NCBI GenBank assembly: GCA_963556145.1
Contig: OY744461.1
Location: forward strand, 6,644,891-6,708,890
Direction: 5' to 3'
Source: Hygrocybe punicea
Lineage: Eukaryota; Basidiomycota; Agaricomycetes; Agaricales; Hygrophoraceae
Length of the DNA stretch: 64,000 nucleotides
Every line of letters begins with the position of its first letter. Within the stretch, counting starts at the first letter, position 1. Positions 10,235-21,600 of the stretch are shown piece by piece. The translations under genes and the position numbers were made by a program. The notes beneath the pieces were generated by a model, which saw only the letters and a list, made by a program, of their open reading frames with translations, made no database searches and was not told the DNA's origin.

Positions 10235-10908
10235 TTACAGCCGTTTTTGAAATTCTTGAGAATTTTTGAATTTTTTTGATAGTTTAGAAAAATGTTGAAC
10301 TTAGAAAAATTTTGAGTGCTGTATTTTGTATCTCATGAAATACTGCATGGATTGACATGGTTATAGAGGGAACATTGTACTATGTCTTAAGGGCTATCTA
10401 CTCCTGTAATTACATTTAGAAAATATGTAGTGTGTGGTGAGTTGTGGGTGAAACAAAAGGTAAACCAGTACTTTGTGACACCCCAAATGATATTGTCAAG
10501 TAATGCCATCAAATGAACTCCTATGAAGAAAATTGTAGAGAGGAAATTGTTCATTTTGTCAAGGGCTAAAAGTACATATACCGTGTTTTTCTTTATTTTT
10601 TGTTCTTTGAGCCAATATTTATGACTTTTGTAGTTATGATCTCAATGCAGACAAGCATAGTAATGACACTGGAGGCAAGCCATAGTATTTCAACTCAAAA
10701 TATCTTGAAGTTATCTTGAAATTAATTCATGTTACTTTAATACATCATTGTAAGAAAAAGTTTAAAAACATTTTGAATAATGTTAGTTCATTTTACAGCT
10801 GTTTTCATAGCTATGCGGAATTTGAGAAAAAAATCAAGGTGGCGCAACTCCGCTGCCGTCTAAGCCAAACTCCTAGATATGCTGAGTTACAACTTGAAAT
10901 ATTCCCAT
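10235..10908 (+). repeat. Left long terminal inverted repeat
   Basis: About 670 bp is repeated in inverted orientation at 15690-16357 with only scattered differences seen by eye. Its inner end (GCTGAGTTACAACTT) lies some 17 bp before the ATG of the accessory gene, so the repeat probably supplies the promoter and 5' leader. Confidence 0.85.
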
Positions 10909-12147
10909 TTTCGTATCCTATCACCATGGTCGACTCTGACTCGTCCAACGATGAATCAGACGAATTCTGTGCTAATCTCTCACTACAACTCATTCGACAT
11001 ATGCTGGCTATTCCCAAGATTGGCAAGCAACCTGCCATCAAGTCCAAGCGTGACATACACAGCAAAGAACTCGTGTTTGCTTGTTTAGCAGACAATTATG
11101 TTCATGTTATGTGAGCTATGCTAATGCAGTTTGGCAAAACAAAGTGGAAGGTGTCAGATCAGCAATGGTACAAGTTCAAATATTATCATCCTGGTCGACT
11201 GTAGATATTTTCTACAAACTTAGTTGACCTTATTCTCAGGAAAGCAGATGCACTTGATGTGGAGAAGGAGTCTGAATACAAAGAATTCATAACAAAAATC
11301 AATGAGAATCGGTACAGCAAAGTGAATATCATCATTGACATTGACGATGTGAAAAAGAAATGCCTTATTGATGTAAGTACTGGCATGCCGTTCGGATTTA
11401 TCTGATGCTGTTTTTGCACAGCCTGATGTTGTGGTTGACAATGACAGCGTACAAGCTCCGGACCCAGCAGCTACACCAGAAGGCGCTACATCCTTAGACC
11501 TTTCATTGGTGCGGTTTCGCAGCATGCTTGAAAAGCAGTATGGGAATGACAATAATCCAGGACACTATGTATTCATCTGCGTGGACAACACTGAACTCCC
11601 GCTTACTCCATTCATGATGCATCAGTGGGCCATTGGCCTGGTATGTTCTCTAAACTACGCAACAAATGTAGCTAATCTTCATACAGCACAAGGGAAAAAC
11701 TACCATTCTGCTCCCCCCCAACACTGCGGCTTTCAATCTGGCAAATCGCGGTGCTAGCTTATTACCAGCTCGACAGAAGGCAAAGACGGCACTGCCAGCT
11801 GTAGATCCAAACAATCAGTTTGCTGTCTTCACACAATTGATGACCACAGTTGTGGGTGCGATGGCCCCCAAGCCCTCCACTCCCAAGTGCAAGCACTCTC
11901 TCCATTCTCATCGCCTGTCAAACCGGAATATGGTGATCTCCACAAATACCTCGTTTATGCCCAAGATCACCTTGGAGTGCCATCGGTGTGTGAATACAAG
12001 GCTGCCCTGAGTCATGAAGATTATGGGCCGGACATCATTGGTTCCCTCGCAGTCTCTGACCTCACAGAGTATGGGATGTCAAAAGGAGACGCAATGCGTT
12101 TGATAGCAGGTTGAGCTAGCTGGAAACGGAATGAGAAGAGGAGGCGT

Positions 12148-12303
12148 TGGAGAGGTACCGAGGTACCTCTCCGGGGGCTCACGCAGGACTCGAGGTGGAA
12201 GTCGACTGGATAGGATGATGAACTGACTACTACATCAGGAAGGCTACTAACTAGGTCAACTGTGGGAACCCGGTCACGTGACTGGCCAGGTCCCACTACT
12301 CCA
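12148..12303. repeat. Left LTR of the 2.07 kb element
   Basis: The 156 bp sequence matches 14058-14213 with only a few substitutions. It starts TGG, ends CCA, and is preceded by the target duplication GCGT. Confidence 0.85.
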
Positions 12304-14005
12304 AGTGCCCCTTTTCCTCATGGCGACGCCCTTGTCGCCAACTGCTACAGAAAAGAACACAAAACAAACAGAAACTGACCAAAAACTCTAAAGCCACGAC
12401 TCCCAGTCCCTCAGAATGCCTTGACTCAAGGCCAGGGCCTTATATCGTGAAGCGGGAAGTCGTCCTCGCGCAGGGGGCGGTAGATGACCAGACTCTATAG
12501 AACTCCTCTCTCAAACTCAAACTCTCCGAATGCCTTCCTCACGAGGGTTAGGGCTTACGACGCAAGATCCAAATCGCTCGAATTGTCCTGGCAAGTACTC
12601 AGCACAGCGTGCAAGTTCTGGTGATCAAAACATAACGGTGTTGGTGGAAACTAGGTGAACAGGTGTGTGAACAGAGTGTAGTGATGGCTCGTAGATAGAC
12701 TCCAATTGGCATCCAGTTGTGGGGGGAACGGGGGACAAGACTGTGATAATAAATGGTAGGGCATAGGGTTGTACTAACGGGGGCATAGTATCTCGACGCG
12801 AAGGGGGTTGGCGTATCACGCGAAGGGATCGCGGTGGTTCGTTCGGGTCGGTGCGGGGTACATGGCACTGTTGGGTTCACTGGCGGGGTGGTACGCGACC
12901 GAACGAGGGCGTGTGGGAGGCCGGGTATGGTGACGTGGCGGAACGTGGGGTAGGTTCGAAAAACGGTGGGAACGGTCCGTTCTGGGTGTTGTGCGGGCGC
13001 AGGGTGCTGTGGTGCTGCAAACGGGTGGGCCGTGGGCTTGACGAGATGGCCTGGGCTGGTTGCGTTGGCAGAACAGGGCTGCGCGATGATGACGCGGCGT
13101 GTGGCCGGGGTGTCAGAAATGACGGCGGGGGCTCATCTGGGGCAACGGGGGGCCCTGGTGGGTGGAACGAGGGCGCAGGGGGTTGAACGAACGTGGGTTG
13201 GTGCCGGGACATACGAAAAGTGGGGGGTTGAAGGTGGTGATGTGGCAGGCGCTTGGGTGTCCGAAAACGACGGTGGGGGCTCGTTTGACGCAATGGAGGG
13301 GAACGGGGGGTCCTTGCCGGTGGAACGAGGGCACGGGAGGTCGAATGGGTCCGTGTGGGGCTGGGGATAACGAAGATGCAGGGGTCCAATGTTGGTGACG
13401 TGGCGGATCCATGTAGGGACCAACAAGGGCGGGACGGCTTCGTTTGGGGCAATGAAGTGCGGTGGAGGGTTCTTTTGGGCAGAACGTAAGCACCGGGTCG
13501 TCGAGCATGGATGTAGGGACCGAGATGGATATGTGTGGGGCCGGGGAATGCTACAATATGGGGAGTCGAAAGGTGGTGACGCGGCTGTACGTGGGTGGCC
13601 GTTGGGCGTCAAAAATGGACGTCGATGGTGTTCCTGGGACGACGTGGGGCAGAACGGGGGCCATAAGACGTCCAAGGAAGGCTTGAGAGACCGTCCTGGG
13701 TCTGAGAAGAAGAAACCGGGCGTGAACGCGGGTGACGCAGCCTGGGGCTTTTGGGTGCTCAAAAAGGGTCCAGTCCACGTCTCTGGGTCAACGATGGTCG
13801 ACATGGGGCCCTGGTGGACTGAGCGAGAGTGCCTGGGGTAACGCGATTGATGTACGGCCATGAATAAAGGGAAAATCCGCAGTTGCACAGCGGTGGGTGG
13901 TGAGGCCGAAAAGAGTCATCTCGCGAGAAAACCAGCAAGAAAGGTAAAAAGAGGAGAAAATCCAGAAAAAGAAAGCATCAGTGAGTCGAAGACACTCTCA
14001 TCACC

Positions 14006-14057
14006 ACGATGGAGAGGTACTGAGGTACCACGATGGAGAGGTACTGAGGTACCACGA
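14006..14057. repeat. 24-bp tandem repeat abutting the right LTR
   Basis: The unit ACGATGGAGAGGTACTGAGG(TACC) occurs twice here and runs into the right LTR, whose own first bases supply a third partial unit. The unit copies the palindromic start of the LTR, so it probably arose by slippage or template switching during reverse transcription. Confidence 0.8.
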
Positions 14058-14213
14058 TGGAGAGGTACTGAGGTACCTCTCCGGGGGCTCACGCAGGATT
14101 CGAGGTGGAAGTCGACTGGATAGGATGATGAACTGACTACTACATCAGGAAGGCTACTAACTAGGTCAACCGTGGGAACCCGGTCACGTGACTGGCCAGG
14201 TCCCACTACTCCA
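14058..14213. repeat. Right LTR of the 2.07 kb element
   Basis: This is the partner of 12148-12303, followed directly by the second GCGT. Confidence 0.85.
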
Positions 14214-14624
14214 GCGTCTAACCATGAGGTCTGATCCACCAGCACCCTGTCCAGCCACTCGTGTTCCTTCACCGCCCCAGGATGACATTGTCTGGTACAA
14301 GATCAATTGGCAGGATGGCAGATGTAGTACCTGGTTTGGACCCATGATGACCCCTGGTGATCAGACAAGAGATGACTGCCTTACATCGTATTACAATACG
14401 CAGCTCAAGAGCCTTGTCCCCATACCACCGGGTTTCCATGCTCCGCCAAGGGGAGAAGATGACAATGCATGGCCTACATAGTAATTACACATAGCTACGG
14501 TATCTCAAGGACTTTGCGCACACTCACACGCCAATATTATACAGTTATTTTGCCCCACTTGGATACAATGAGATTGTGTGACAACTACAAAAGACATACA
14601 AAAAAAAAGCTAGCGAAGTGAAAA

Positions 14625-15681
14625 TTACATGTAACCAGACAACCGAAACCATCCTGCAGCCTTCTCTGGCATTATAGTATCTATTGCACTAACAACAGTG
14701 AAAAGGCCATGGTCATGTGTATGACGGCGGAGGTAAGACTTGATTGATGAGAAGGCGAGTTCAATGGGGTTGTAGTCAGGGGAGTATGGGGGCAGATATA
14801 TTATTTGGCAGCCTAGAAGACACATGTTAGTATCAACTTCACACAAAAGGGAAGACTTTACCTGCTTCAACCTCCATGAGCTCTCGGACCTCTTCCGCAT
14901 GGTGGATGTTGCAGTTATCAAGGACTAGAACACTCCGTGGCCCGGGATATGGATTGGTGAGAGGTATCTGTATAAAGGCATCAGTGTTTGTACAGTAAAA
15001 GACATGAAAGAAAAAACATACAACCATCTCGTGAAGGAAGCGAATGAACCGCTCTCAAGTCACTGAGCCCTCAATGAGATCAAATGCAATGATCCCATCC
15101 AGTGTGAGGACCAGCAGGATGGAATACCGTTGTCCACGTACAAAGGCCTGTCATTGAACACACCTAGTCCCAACCAACAACCAACCGTATCACCTGCTGT
15201 GGGCTCGATTATTCATGGTGCTCTCATTGGTGAACATCAACATGGCAGGGTCTGGCACTGCAGCCCCAATCTGATTCATGAATATGGCCCATTGGAGGTC
15301 ATTCCTTTCGAGGGCTTGAATGGATACACACTTGTTTGAGAAGTGGAGCCAGTGAAGGGTGCGCATGATAGTTGAGAGGGATACAAACACGTTGCGTTGG
15401 GCTTGGAGTTCGAGTTGGAGTTCATTGAGGTACAGCATGTGGTGAAGGGAACAGAGTAAATGAATGAAACCAATGTCGAGAGGTGTGAGAATGCGTCGAC
15501 GTGCAGTTGGTTGGGCATGAGGGTTGTATGTGAGGCCATAGATCCGATGGTACTGGAGAGTTTTGTAAACCAGTGACTTGCGGACACCAAGAAGATCACA
15601 GATCTCCTTGGCCATGTAACCACGGCAGTAGAGGGTCGGGATCCGCTCCTTGAGATCTTTGGAGACGGTGCGAGTTGGCAT
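14625..15681 (-). pseudogene. Tc1-like (DDE_3 type) transposase, inactivated
   Basis: The start is ATG at 15681-15679 (MPTRTVSKDLKER); the open frame upstream of it belongs to the inverted repeat. The N-terminus is a helix-turn-helix (GYMAKEICDLLGVRKSLVYKTL). The catalytic core shows FTNEST where an Asp-Glu pair (xDE) is expected, VLVLDNCNIHH with the second Asp, and YLPPYSPDYNPIELAFSSIK with the final Glu. Introns are seen near 15160-15190, after the HEM string near 15025, and near 14865. Two TGA codons break the second exon (CAA-TGA and ACT-TGA near 15148 and 15065). With the first Asp read as Asn plus two stops, the enzyme cannot be active. It converges on the accessory gene of the same element. 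Confidence 0.8.
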
Positions 15682-15689
15682 AGATTGTT

Positions 15690-16357
15690 GAAATGTAAGT
15701 TGTAACTCAGCATATCTAGGAGTTTGGCTTAGATGGCAGCGGAGTTGCGCCACCTTGATTTTTTTCTCAAATTCCGCATAGCTATGAAAACAGCTGTAAA
15801 ATGAACTGACATTATTCAAAATGTTTTTAAACTTTTTCTTACAATGATGTATTAAAGTAACATGAATTAATTTCAAGATAACTTCAAGATATTTTGAGTT
15901 GAAATACTATGGCTTGCCTCCAGTGTCATTACTATGCTTGTCTGCATTGAGATCATAACTACAAAAGTCATAAATATTGGCTCAAAGAACAAAAAATAAA
16001 GAAAAACATGGTATATGTACTTCTAGCCCTTGACAAAATGAACAACTGTCTCTCTACTATCTTTTTCATAGGAGTTCATTTGATGGCATTACTTGACAAT
16101 ATCATTTGGGCTGTTACAAAGTACTGGTTTACCTTTTGTTTCATCCACAACTCACTACACACTAAATATTTTCTAAATGTAATTACAGGAGTAGATAGCC
16201 CTTAATACATAGTACAATGTTCCCTCTATAACCATGTCAATCCATGCAGTATTTCATGAGATACAAAATACAGCACTCAAAATTTTTCTAAGTTCAACAT
16301 TTTTCTAAACTATCAAAAAAATTCAAAAATTCTCAAGAATTTCAAAAACAGCTGTAA
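15690..16357 (-). repeat. Right long terminal inverted repeat
   Basis: This is the inverted partner of 10235-10908. Its inner end lies within about 10-20 bp of the transposase start codon (15679-15681), mirroring the arrangement on the left side. Confidence 0.85.
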
Positions 16358-16942
16358 TAACACAATCTAGATTAGTTAGAGTTTATACTATTGCTCTGTA
16401 ACAGGAATATCTGTATATTCTAAAATGTAAAGTTGAAATTCAGCCTAGGATGTCATGTTGTCTGATTCAGTTATACTGATTGCAAGGTCTTTCCTTCCTG
16501 TTAAAATACTGCAACACATTCGCAATGACCATCTGAACAGTTGTCCAGGATATTTCATGCTTACTGTGCTTCAGACACATCTAACATAAGATTCTATTGA
16601 TTCATTCACAGTGAACATGGACACAGTACATGTAATTGAAGAGTCAAACCATTAGCACAACAACAATGTAGAGTGGTAGGAAATAAAGGAAAAATTTGGA
16701 TTGAGAAAATTGATTAGCTAGTATACTTGTATTTTCACAGGTTCAGTTCAGGTTCAGGCCAGGCTGAACCTGAACTGAACCTATCTGAACCTGAACCAAA
16801 GGTTCAGTTCAAGGTTCAGATTTTTTTGGCCTGAACCGAACTGAACTGAACCTTACCATCACTACTTTTCCCTTCCTTATGTTTAGTCTGGTTCTTGGGA
16901 CAGACCCTCTTGTCTTGGGTAACCCCCATGGCTTGCAATGAC

Positions 16943-16990
16943 ACTTGTGCTAGAGGGCCATTGCTTTGCATGGCATATCTGAGTTCCTCA
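16943..16990 (-). other. Second Helitron 3' end (minus strand)
   Basis: Read on the minus strand, this matches 7195-7241: GAACTCAGATATGCC, the stem GCCAT/ATGGC (16970-16974 and 16957-16961) around the same loop GCAAAGCA, then CCTCTAGCACAAG. No helicase coding lies upstream (towards 17.5 kb), so it is the end of a non-autonomous or truncated copy. Confidence 0.65.
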
Positions 16991-17560
16991 GTTAATACTA
17001 CTATGTACATACACTGCTCTTTGCAACTTATTTCAAGGATACATGTCGTGTTAGAAAGAAAATGAATGAGAAGGTAAACATGGCCAAACTCAGCCTTGCT
17101 GTGATGATAGAGTGGCATTTTGATTTTGGTGGCTCAGGTCATATAAGACCAAGCCTAAATAAATTTAGGACTCGAAATCAGACCATGAATTCCCCCCCCT
17201 TGTAGCAGTGTTGTCTTAGTTGTAAGCAACAATGAAACTGCTGTTCTCTCCTCTGGAAACTGACTCCCAGTTAAGTTGATTGTTGCTGGAGCCCACTGCA
17301 GAAGCGATCCGTAACAGATGCCAACTTTGATGACAAAAATTTTCTTCAATCCCTATGCAACTTCACTGCACCTTTTGCTGCCTTCAATGTCCCCACACTG
17401 TCAGCCACATTCATATTTCATGTCCTTCCATCTTCAACAATGTTCAACATCCCCACATCCAGCAATGCTGTACCATCCATCATTCAACATGTCTGCATCA
17501 CCACTCAATGCACCTGCATCTAGGTTTAACATGACATTACCACCCATTGAAGCTAATGTG
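16991..17560. other. No recognisable gene
   Basis: If the Helitron end at 16943 belongs to a non-autonomous copy, this would be its interior. Only short frames without motifs are present, and a 5' terminus was not located. Confidence 0.45.
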
Positions 17561-18318
17561 TAGTGATGGATAGGTTTGGTTCTGAACCGAGGTTCAGACC
17601 TGAACTGAACTGAACCGAACCTGAAATAGGGTTCAGGTTCAAGCTGAAGCCTGAACCGAACCTGAGGTTCAGTTCAAGGTTCAGGCAGGGGGGAAATTCT
17701 GTGAACCTGGTTTGAACCAGTTTGAACCAGAACCTAAACTTCAACAAATGTGATATAATTTTGCCTAATTTTTGGAAGAAACATGATCACTTTTGTCTTG
17801 TTGTAGCTAACAACTCCCTGTTAAATCCTGCCACTCTCCTTCAGGGGGTTTGAGCTCTGGATTTGTCAGGATAAGTTGGTATAAGTTGTATAATATCTGA
17901 GGATTATGCCAAGGTAAGCCTCAAGTACATATGATGTATTATATTATCATTATTTTTAAGTACCACAGTTGCAACATTGAAGCTGATATGCTTAATTTCT
18001 TTAACATGTTAGCTTTAAGTGATACAAATGTACAATAATACATACAATTTGCACTAAAGGAACCTTTGTTCATGCTATACAACCACAAGGCATAAAATAA
18101 AGGCATTTATACTGAATAAAAATGTAATCTAGCCCTATGATACACTTACAGGTTTGGTTCAGGGTTCAGATCAGGGTGAACCTGAACTGAACCTGTTTGA
18201 ACCTGAACCTAAGGTTCAGTTCAAGGTTCAGCATATTGACTGAACTGAACCTTAGGTTTGGTTCAAGGTTCAGATTTTTTTGGCCTAAACCAGACCAAAC
18301 CGAACTTGTCCATCACTA
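17561..18318. mobile_element. GGTTC-family hAT-like MITE, 758 bp, duplication CTAATGTG
   Basis: The termini are TAGTGATGGATAGG and the inverted GTCCATCACTA. The 8-bp target duplication CTAATGTG is perfect (17553-17560 and 18319-18326), the size made by hAT transposases. The first and last 170 bp are packed with GGTTCAG/GGTTCGG words and their complements, which look like subterminal transposase-binding repeats. The AT-rich interior has no coding capacity. Confidence 0.85.
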
Positions 18319-18326
18319 CTAATGTG

Positions 18327-18652
18327 ACCCCAACAGGTGGCATATGGGTAGGAGGATATCAAGGTCTAAGTTGTGGTTTGTCTTGATGCGTACCAGTTAT
18401 CAATTATCAGAGCCAAATATGTCATCATACACATCTGATATCAATAATGATAAGATTGCTCTCTGCTCTAATCTAATACATATTGCTGGAGTCGAGGTTA
18501 CTTCGGACCCCAGCTTTATAAGGCCGGAAAAGCAGGAGGTACAGGTGGGCAAGACAGCAGTTCAATCAAGAAAATAATATCTCCCTCATCTGTCCTTGAG
18601 GCTCACTGACTGCTGTGTCCTTCCCGTGACACCGGTCCCAGAGATATCCCCC
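18327..18652. other. Short intergenic region, 3' side of the SNF2 gene
   Basis: No gene or repeat is recognised. It includes the 3' flank of the minus-strand SNF2 gene, whose stop codon is at 18653-18655. Confidence 0.5.
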
Positions 18653-21600
18653 TCACTCGTCTTCCTCATCTTCGTCCTCATCCCCATCCTCCTTCCCAGG
18701 CTTGAACAGCGCCAGCAGCTCCTCCATCCCGAGTCTCATATTCTTGATCTTATCGCCACTCAGCGCCGCCTGTGCAAGCTCCCTCTTCTTCTCCTGGAGC
18801 TGTAAACACACACAAAAGGTTTAACGTAGTCAGTTGACGAAGGAGTAGCAACACTCAAGCTGGACACGTACCACGAGAATTCGTTCCTCCACCGTTTCTG
18901 CAATTTTTAGCTTGTAGATGTTCACATCACGCTTCTGTCCAAGCCTATGGGCACGATCGAACGCTTGATCCTACCGATCGCCCAATCAGCCCTGTGCCTG
19001 CTCAACAAGCAGGAACATTTACCTCGAGTGCGGGGTTCCACCACATATCCGTCAGGATCACATTATTACATGCCGTCAAATTGAGTCCTACGACGTAATG
19101 AGATGTTGTGAACAGAACACGCATGGAACATGCTTGCACAGGAAAACCCACCGATACTGCCTGCTTTGAACGAAATCAAAATACATCTCACCTTCTTGTC
19201 CTTGGCTATCTTCTCCAAACTCGCCTCTCTCTGCACCTTGCTCATCTTCCCGTCATCTACCGGTAAAGTGTATCAGTGTTTTCACCAACGAAAGCACAAG
19301 AAAAAAAAAAAGCAACACGCTCAAACATACCCCAGCCCACTTACATCGCACATACCGGATCCCTCCTTGCTTCAAAAAATCCTCAAGCAAATCCAGCATC
19401 GACGTAAACTGTGAAAACACAATTGTCTTCTCCTCACCCCCACTCCTTGTATCCACTTCCTTGAGCAGCTTCATGATCATGCGGATCTTGGCCGAGTCCA
19501 CAAGCCCAGCGTCTTCAGTGCTGAAACGCCGGCCTGAAGTAAGTGTCTCGCACTCGGCACAGTGCGCATATCCACCACCCTTCCCGTCTTGCTCTGTAAG
19601 GCTGCCCAAGCGTGCGTCAAGTATTAAGCCCCCCTCACCCAAGAACAAAGGACCTTAAGCACTTACATTTTTTGACAGAGCTGGCAACGTTTCCCAACAC
19701 CTGCACCCGCATCTACGCCAAGCTGTCCAAACACGGCCGCAAGCTTCTCCACCTCCTCATCAGAATCTGAGTTGGAGCTCTTTGCCTGCCGCGGGTCTAC
19801 AGCATCTCGATCCGCTGCATAGTCCTTCGAGACCAGGCATGGGTGATTACACGCTTTATGGACCACACGAAAGGCAAATAGGAAACAGTCAAAAGGATTG
19901 AAGACGCAACGGACCTTGACGCAACCTCAACAGTAGCAGCAGCACACTCGCATAATTAGCCTGCTTATTTGCCGTCATCATCTTTTCCACAACGGTTTCC
20001 ATCCGAGTCTCAAGCGCCTCGTAGAAGCTACGCTCTCCTGCGTCGAATTCACAGTCCACAATCTCCACACGCCGTTCGGGGAGAACCAGCAACGGCTCCC
20101 CATTGATCTCGTGGGTTTTTAGGCGCCGTAGCATGACTTTCTGAAGCACCACCTGTTTTGTGTCGGTCCGTCAAGAATAAAAAAAAATTGCACGAGGCGA
20201 GATGTAGAGAATACTGATGTGACATACTTGGAGGCGCTTCATGGCCCGTCCTGCCCCACGACACTTATTGATCGGCTGCGCGATCTGTGTCTTGAACTTG
20301 GACCAGTCATTCAATGGTTTTATGCGCAAGAACTTTATCAACGAATACAACTCCTCGATGTTGTTTTGCCTGCCCCACCTCAATTGTCAGGGAAACTGGA
20401 CAAGGAAAAAATAAATGACAGACATAGGCGTTCCGGTAAGACACCAACGGAACTTCGCTTCAAGGTCACAGCACGCTAGCGCAGCTTTTGTGGTGCGGTT
20501 CTTGATGATGTGGGCTTCATCTGAATTGTCACCACCACTAATTAGAATCAGGATTAACCCCAACACAACGAGTATATGCGCACCAAGGACGACGCGCCAC
20601 CATCGGAGTTGATATAACGCGTCCTTTTTGGCCGCCTTTTTGCCTGTGGCTGATTTCTTCTTACTCTCGGCAACAGTGCGACCAAAGCTTACAGAGGACT
20701 CCGAATCTGAGTTAAGGTCAGCCTTTTTCTTCTTCGCCTTAACCAGGTCCTTGGTGGGAGGGCTGAACGCCTGGTGCTCCGAGGTAAGCGTGGTGTAAGT
20801 GGTGATGACAACGTGTGCACGGCGTAGAACATCTGGGTCTTTGGTGCGTGAGCCGGGTGGGTATGCTATGGATGTGGATTGACCGTAAGCTTACTGGTAG
20901 AGCGGCTCGGACCATGATGCTGAATGACAGTGAGCCCGACGGTCATCTTGGCGATCTCCGAGGCCCATTGTCCGACGAGGGCGAGGGGGCATACCACCCT
21001 GCGCACCATCGATCAGTACTCGCATTGGGGAGCAGGGTTGAGGAATTCGGGGTACGTACAAGGTAGCAGCGGCCCACCCATCGTCCCTGTCAGACTTGTG
21101 TGGACGCCCCTCAACGATACGCGCCAGGGTCTGAATGGTCTTGCCCAACCTGTTGAAGGAAGCATCAACCATGTACATACACAGAGCATGAAGTATAAAT
21201 AACTGACCCCATATCATCCGCAAGTATCCCACCCGCACGACGCTCTGCGACATTCTCGCGCTCACGCATCCATGCGCGGCCGATGATCTGGTGCGGGAGG
21301 AGTTCCACACCATGTCTGAAACCATTCACATGGGCGTCAGCCATGTCGATGGTACAGTCGACGTCAGAATCGGCAGCAATGCCGCCGGCGATTAGATCAC
21401 GCAGGGCACGCTCCGCATCAGCAGGCGTTGTGAATGCGTCAGCATATGTCTCCTCGAAATCAGGGATCTCGAGCGTTTCGACAGCAAGATCTTCGGGCGC
21501 GGGATTGGGCTCGGGCTTGGGCTTGGGCTTGGACGCAGGAAGGTCCCGGTTGGAGGGGATAGGGATAGGGATGGCCACCATGTTGGGCGGGCGCGCGGCG

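Larger units (their letters stand above)
12148..14213. mobile_element. Non-autonomous LTR element (TRIM/LARD-like), 2066 bp
   Basis: Direct repeats of 156 bp at 12148-12303 and 14058-14213 start TGGAGAGGTAC and end CTACTCCA, and the whole is flanked by GCGT (12144-12147 and 14214-14217). Each LTR begins with a 24-nt palindrome (GGAGAGGTACC, two bases, GGTACCTCTCC). The 1.75 kb interior is strongly G-rich on the plus strand, shows imperfect repeats of roughly 150 bp, and encodes no recognisable gag or pol. It interrupts the accessory gene, so it inserted after the long-TIR element did. Confidence 0.8.
10926..14481 (+). pseudogene. Accessory gene of the long-TIR element (unknown function), disrupted
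   Basis: Readable exons start at ATG 10926 (MVDSDSSNDE...), with introns 11373-11421 and 11641-11686. The middle exon contains the string ELPLTPFMMHQWAIGL, then a helical segment (DLHKYLVYAQDHLGV ... SDLTEYGMSKGDAMRL) which I read as SAM-like. After the nested LTR element the frame resumes at 14218 and ends WFGPMMTPGD...LVPIPPGFHAPP...GEDD. I recall hypothetical Agaricomycete proteins with these same three blocks. Defects are in-frame stops at 11112-11114, 11202-11204 and 12112-12114, a frameshift near 11885, and the insertion 12148-14213 with duplicated GCGT. The function is unknown; position and convergence with the transposase suggest a transposition accessory protein. Confidence 0.65.
10235..16357. 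mobile_element. Long-TIR Tc1/mariner-like element with two genes
   Basis: Terminal inverted repeats of about 670 bp start TTACAGCCGTTTTTGAAATTC and end with its near-complement GCTGTAA. TA flanks both sides (10233-10234 and 16358-16359), the Tc1/mariner target. The left repeat leads into an accessory gene on the plus strand and the right repeat leads into a DDE transposase on the minus strand, so the genes converge. Both genes carry nonsense mutations, and a smaller LTR element sits in the accessory gene. Two palindromic relatives lie at 35001-40420 and 54254-59878. Confidence 0.8.
10027..16864. mobile_element. GGTTC-family hAT-like MITE split by a 6.1 kb insertion
   Basis: The left end at 10027 reads TAGTGATGGTACAG and the right end at 16864 reads CCATCACTA; both are followed inward by GGTTCAG/CTGAACC words. 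Removing the nested element at 10235-16357 leaves about 715 bp, close to the 758 bp of the complete copy at 17561-18318. The 8-mers outside the ends (attcacaa and cttttccc) do not match, so either the duplication has decayed or the two ends belong to different copies. Confidence 0.55.

Noticed and set aside
10716..10925. N-terminal extension of the accessory gene into the left inverted repeat
   Set aside because: The same residues precede the transposase from the right inverted repeat, so they are repeat sequence; the ATGs at 10926 and 15681 are better starts.
12877..13888. Minus-strand Pro/His/Ser-rich frames of 191 and 251 codons, with plus-strand Gly/Trp-rich frames opposite
   Set aside because: They lie in the G-rich, internally repeated interior of the 2.07 kb LTR element and show no conserved domain; open frames are expected in such skewed sequence.
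18490..18530. CAGCTTTATAAGGCCGGAAAAGC resembling the palindrome motif CCAGCCTTATAAGGCTG
   Set aside because: The similarity is limited to a short AT-centred palindrome with no further match, so it may be chance.
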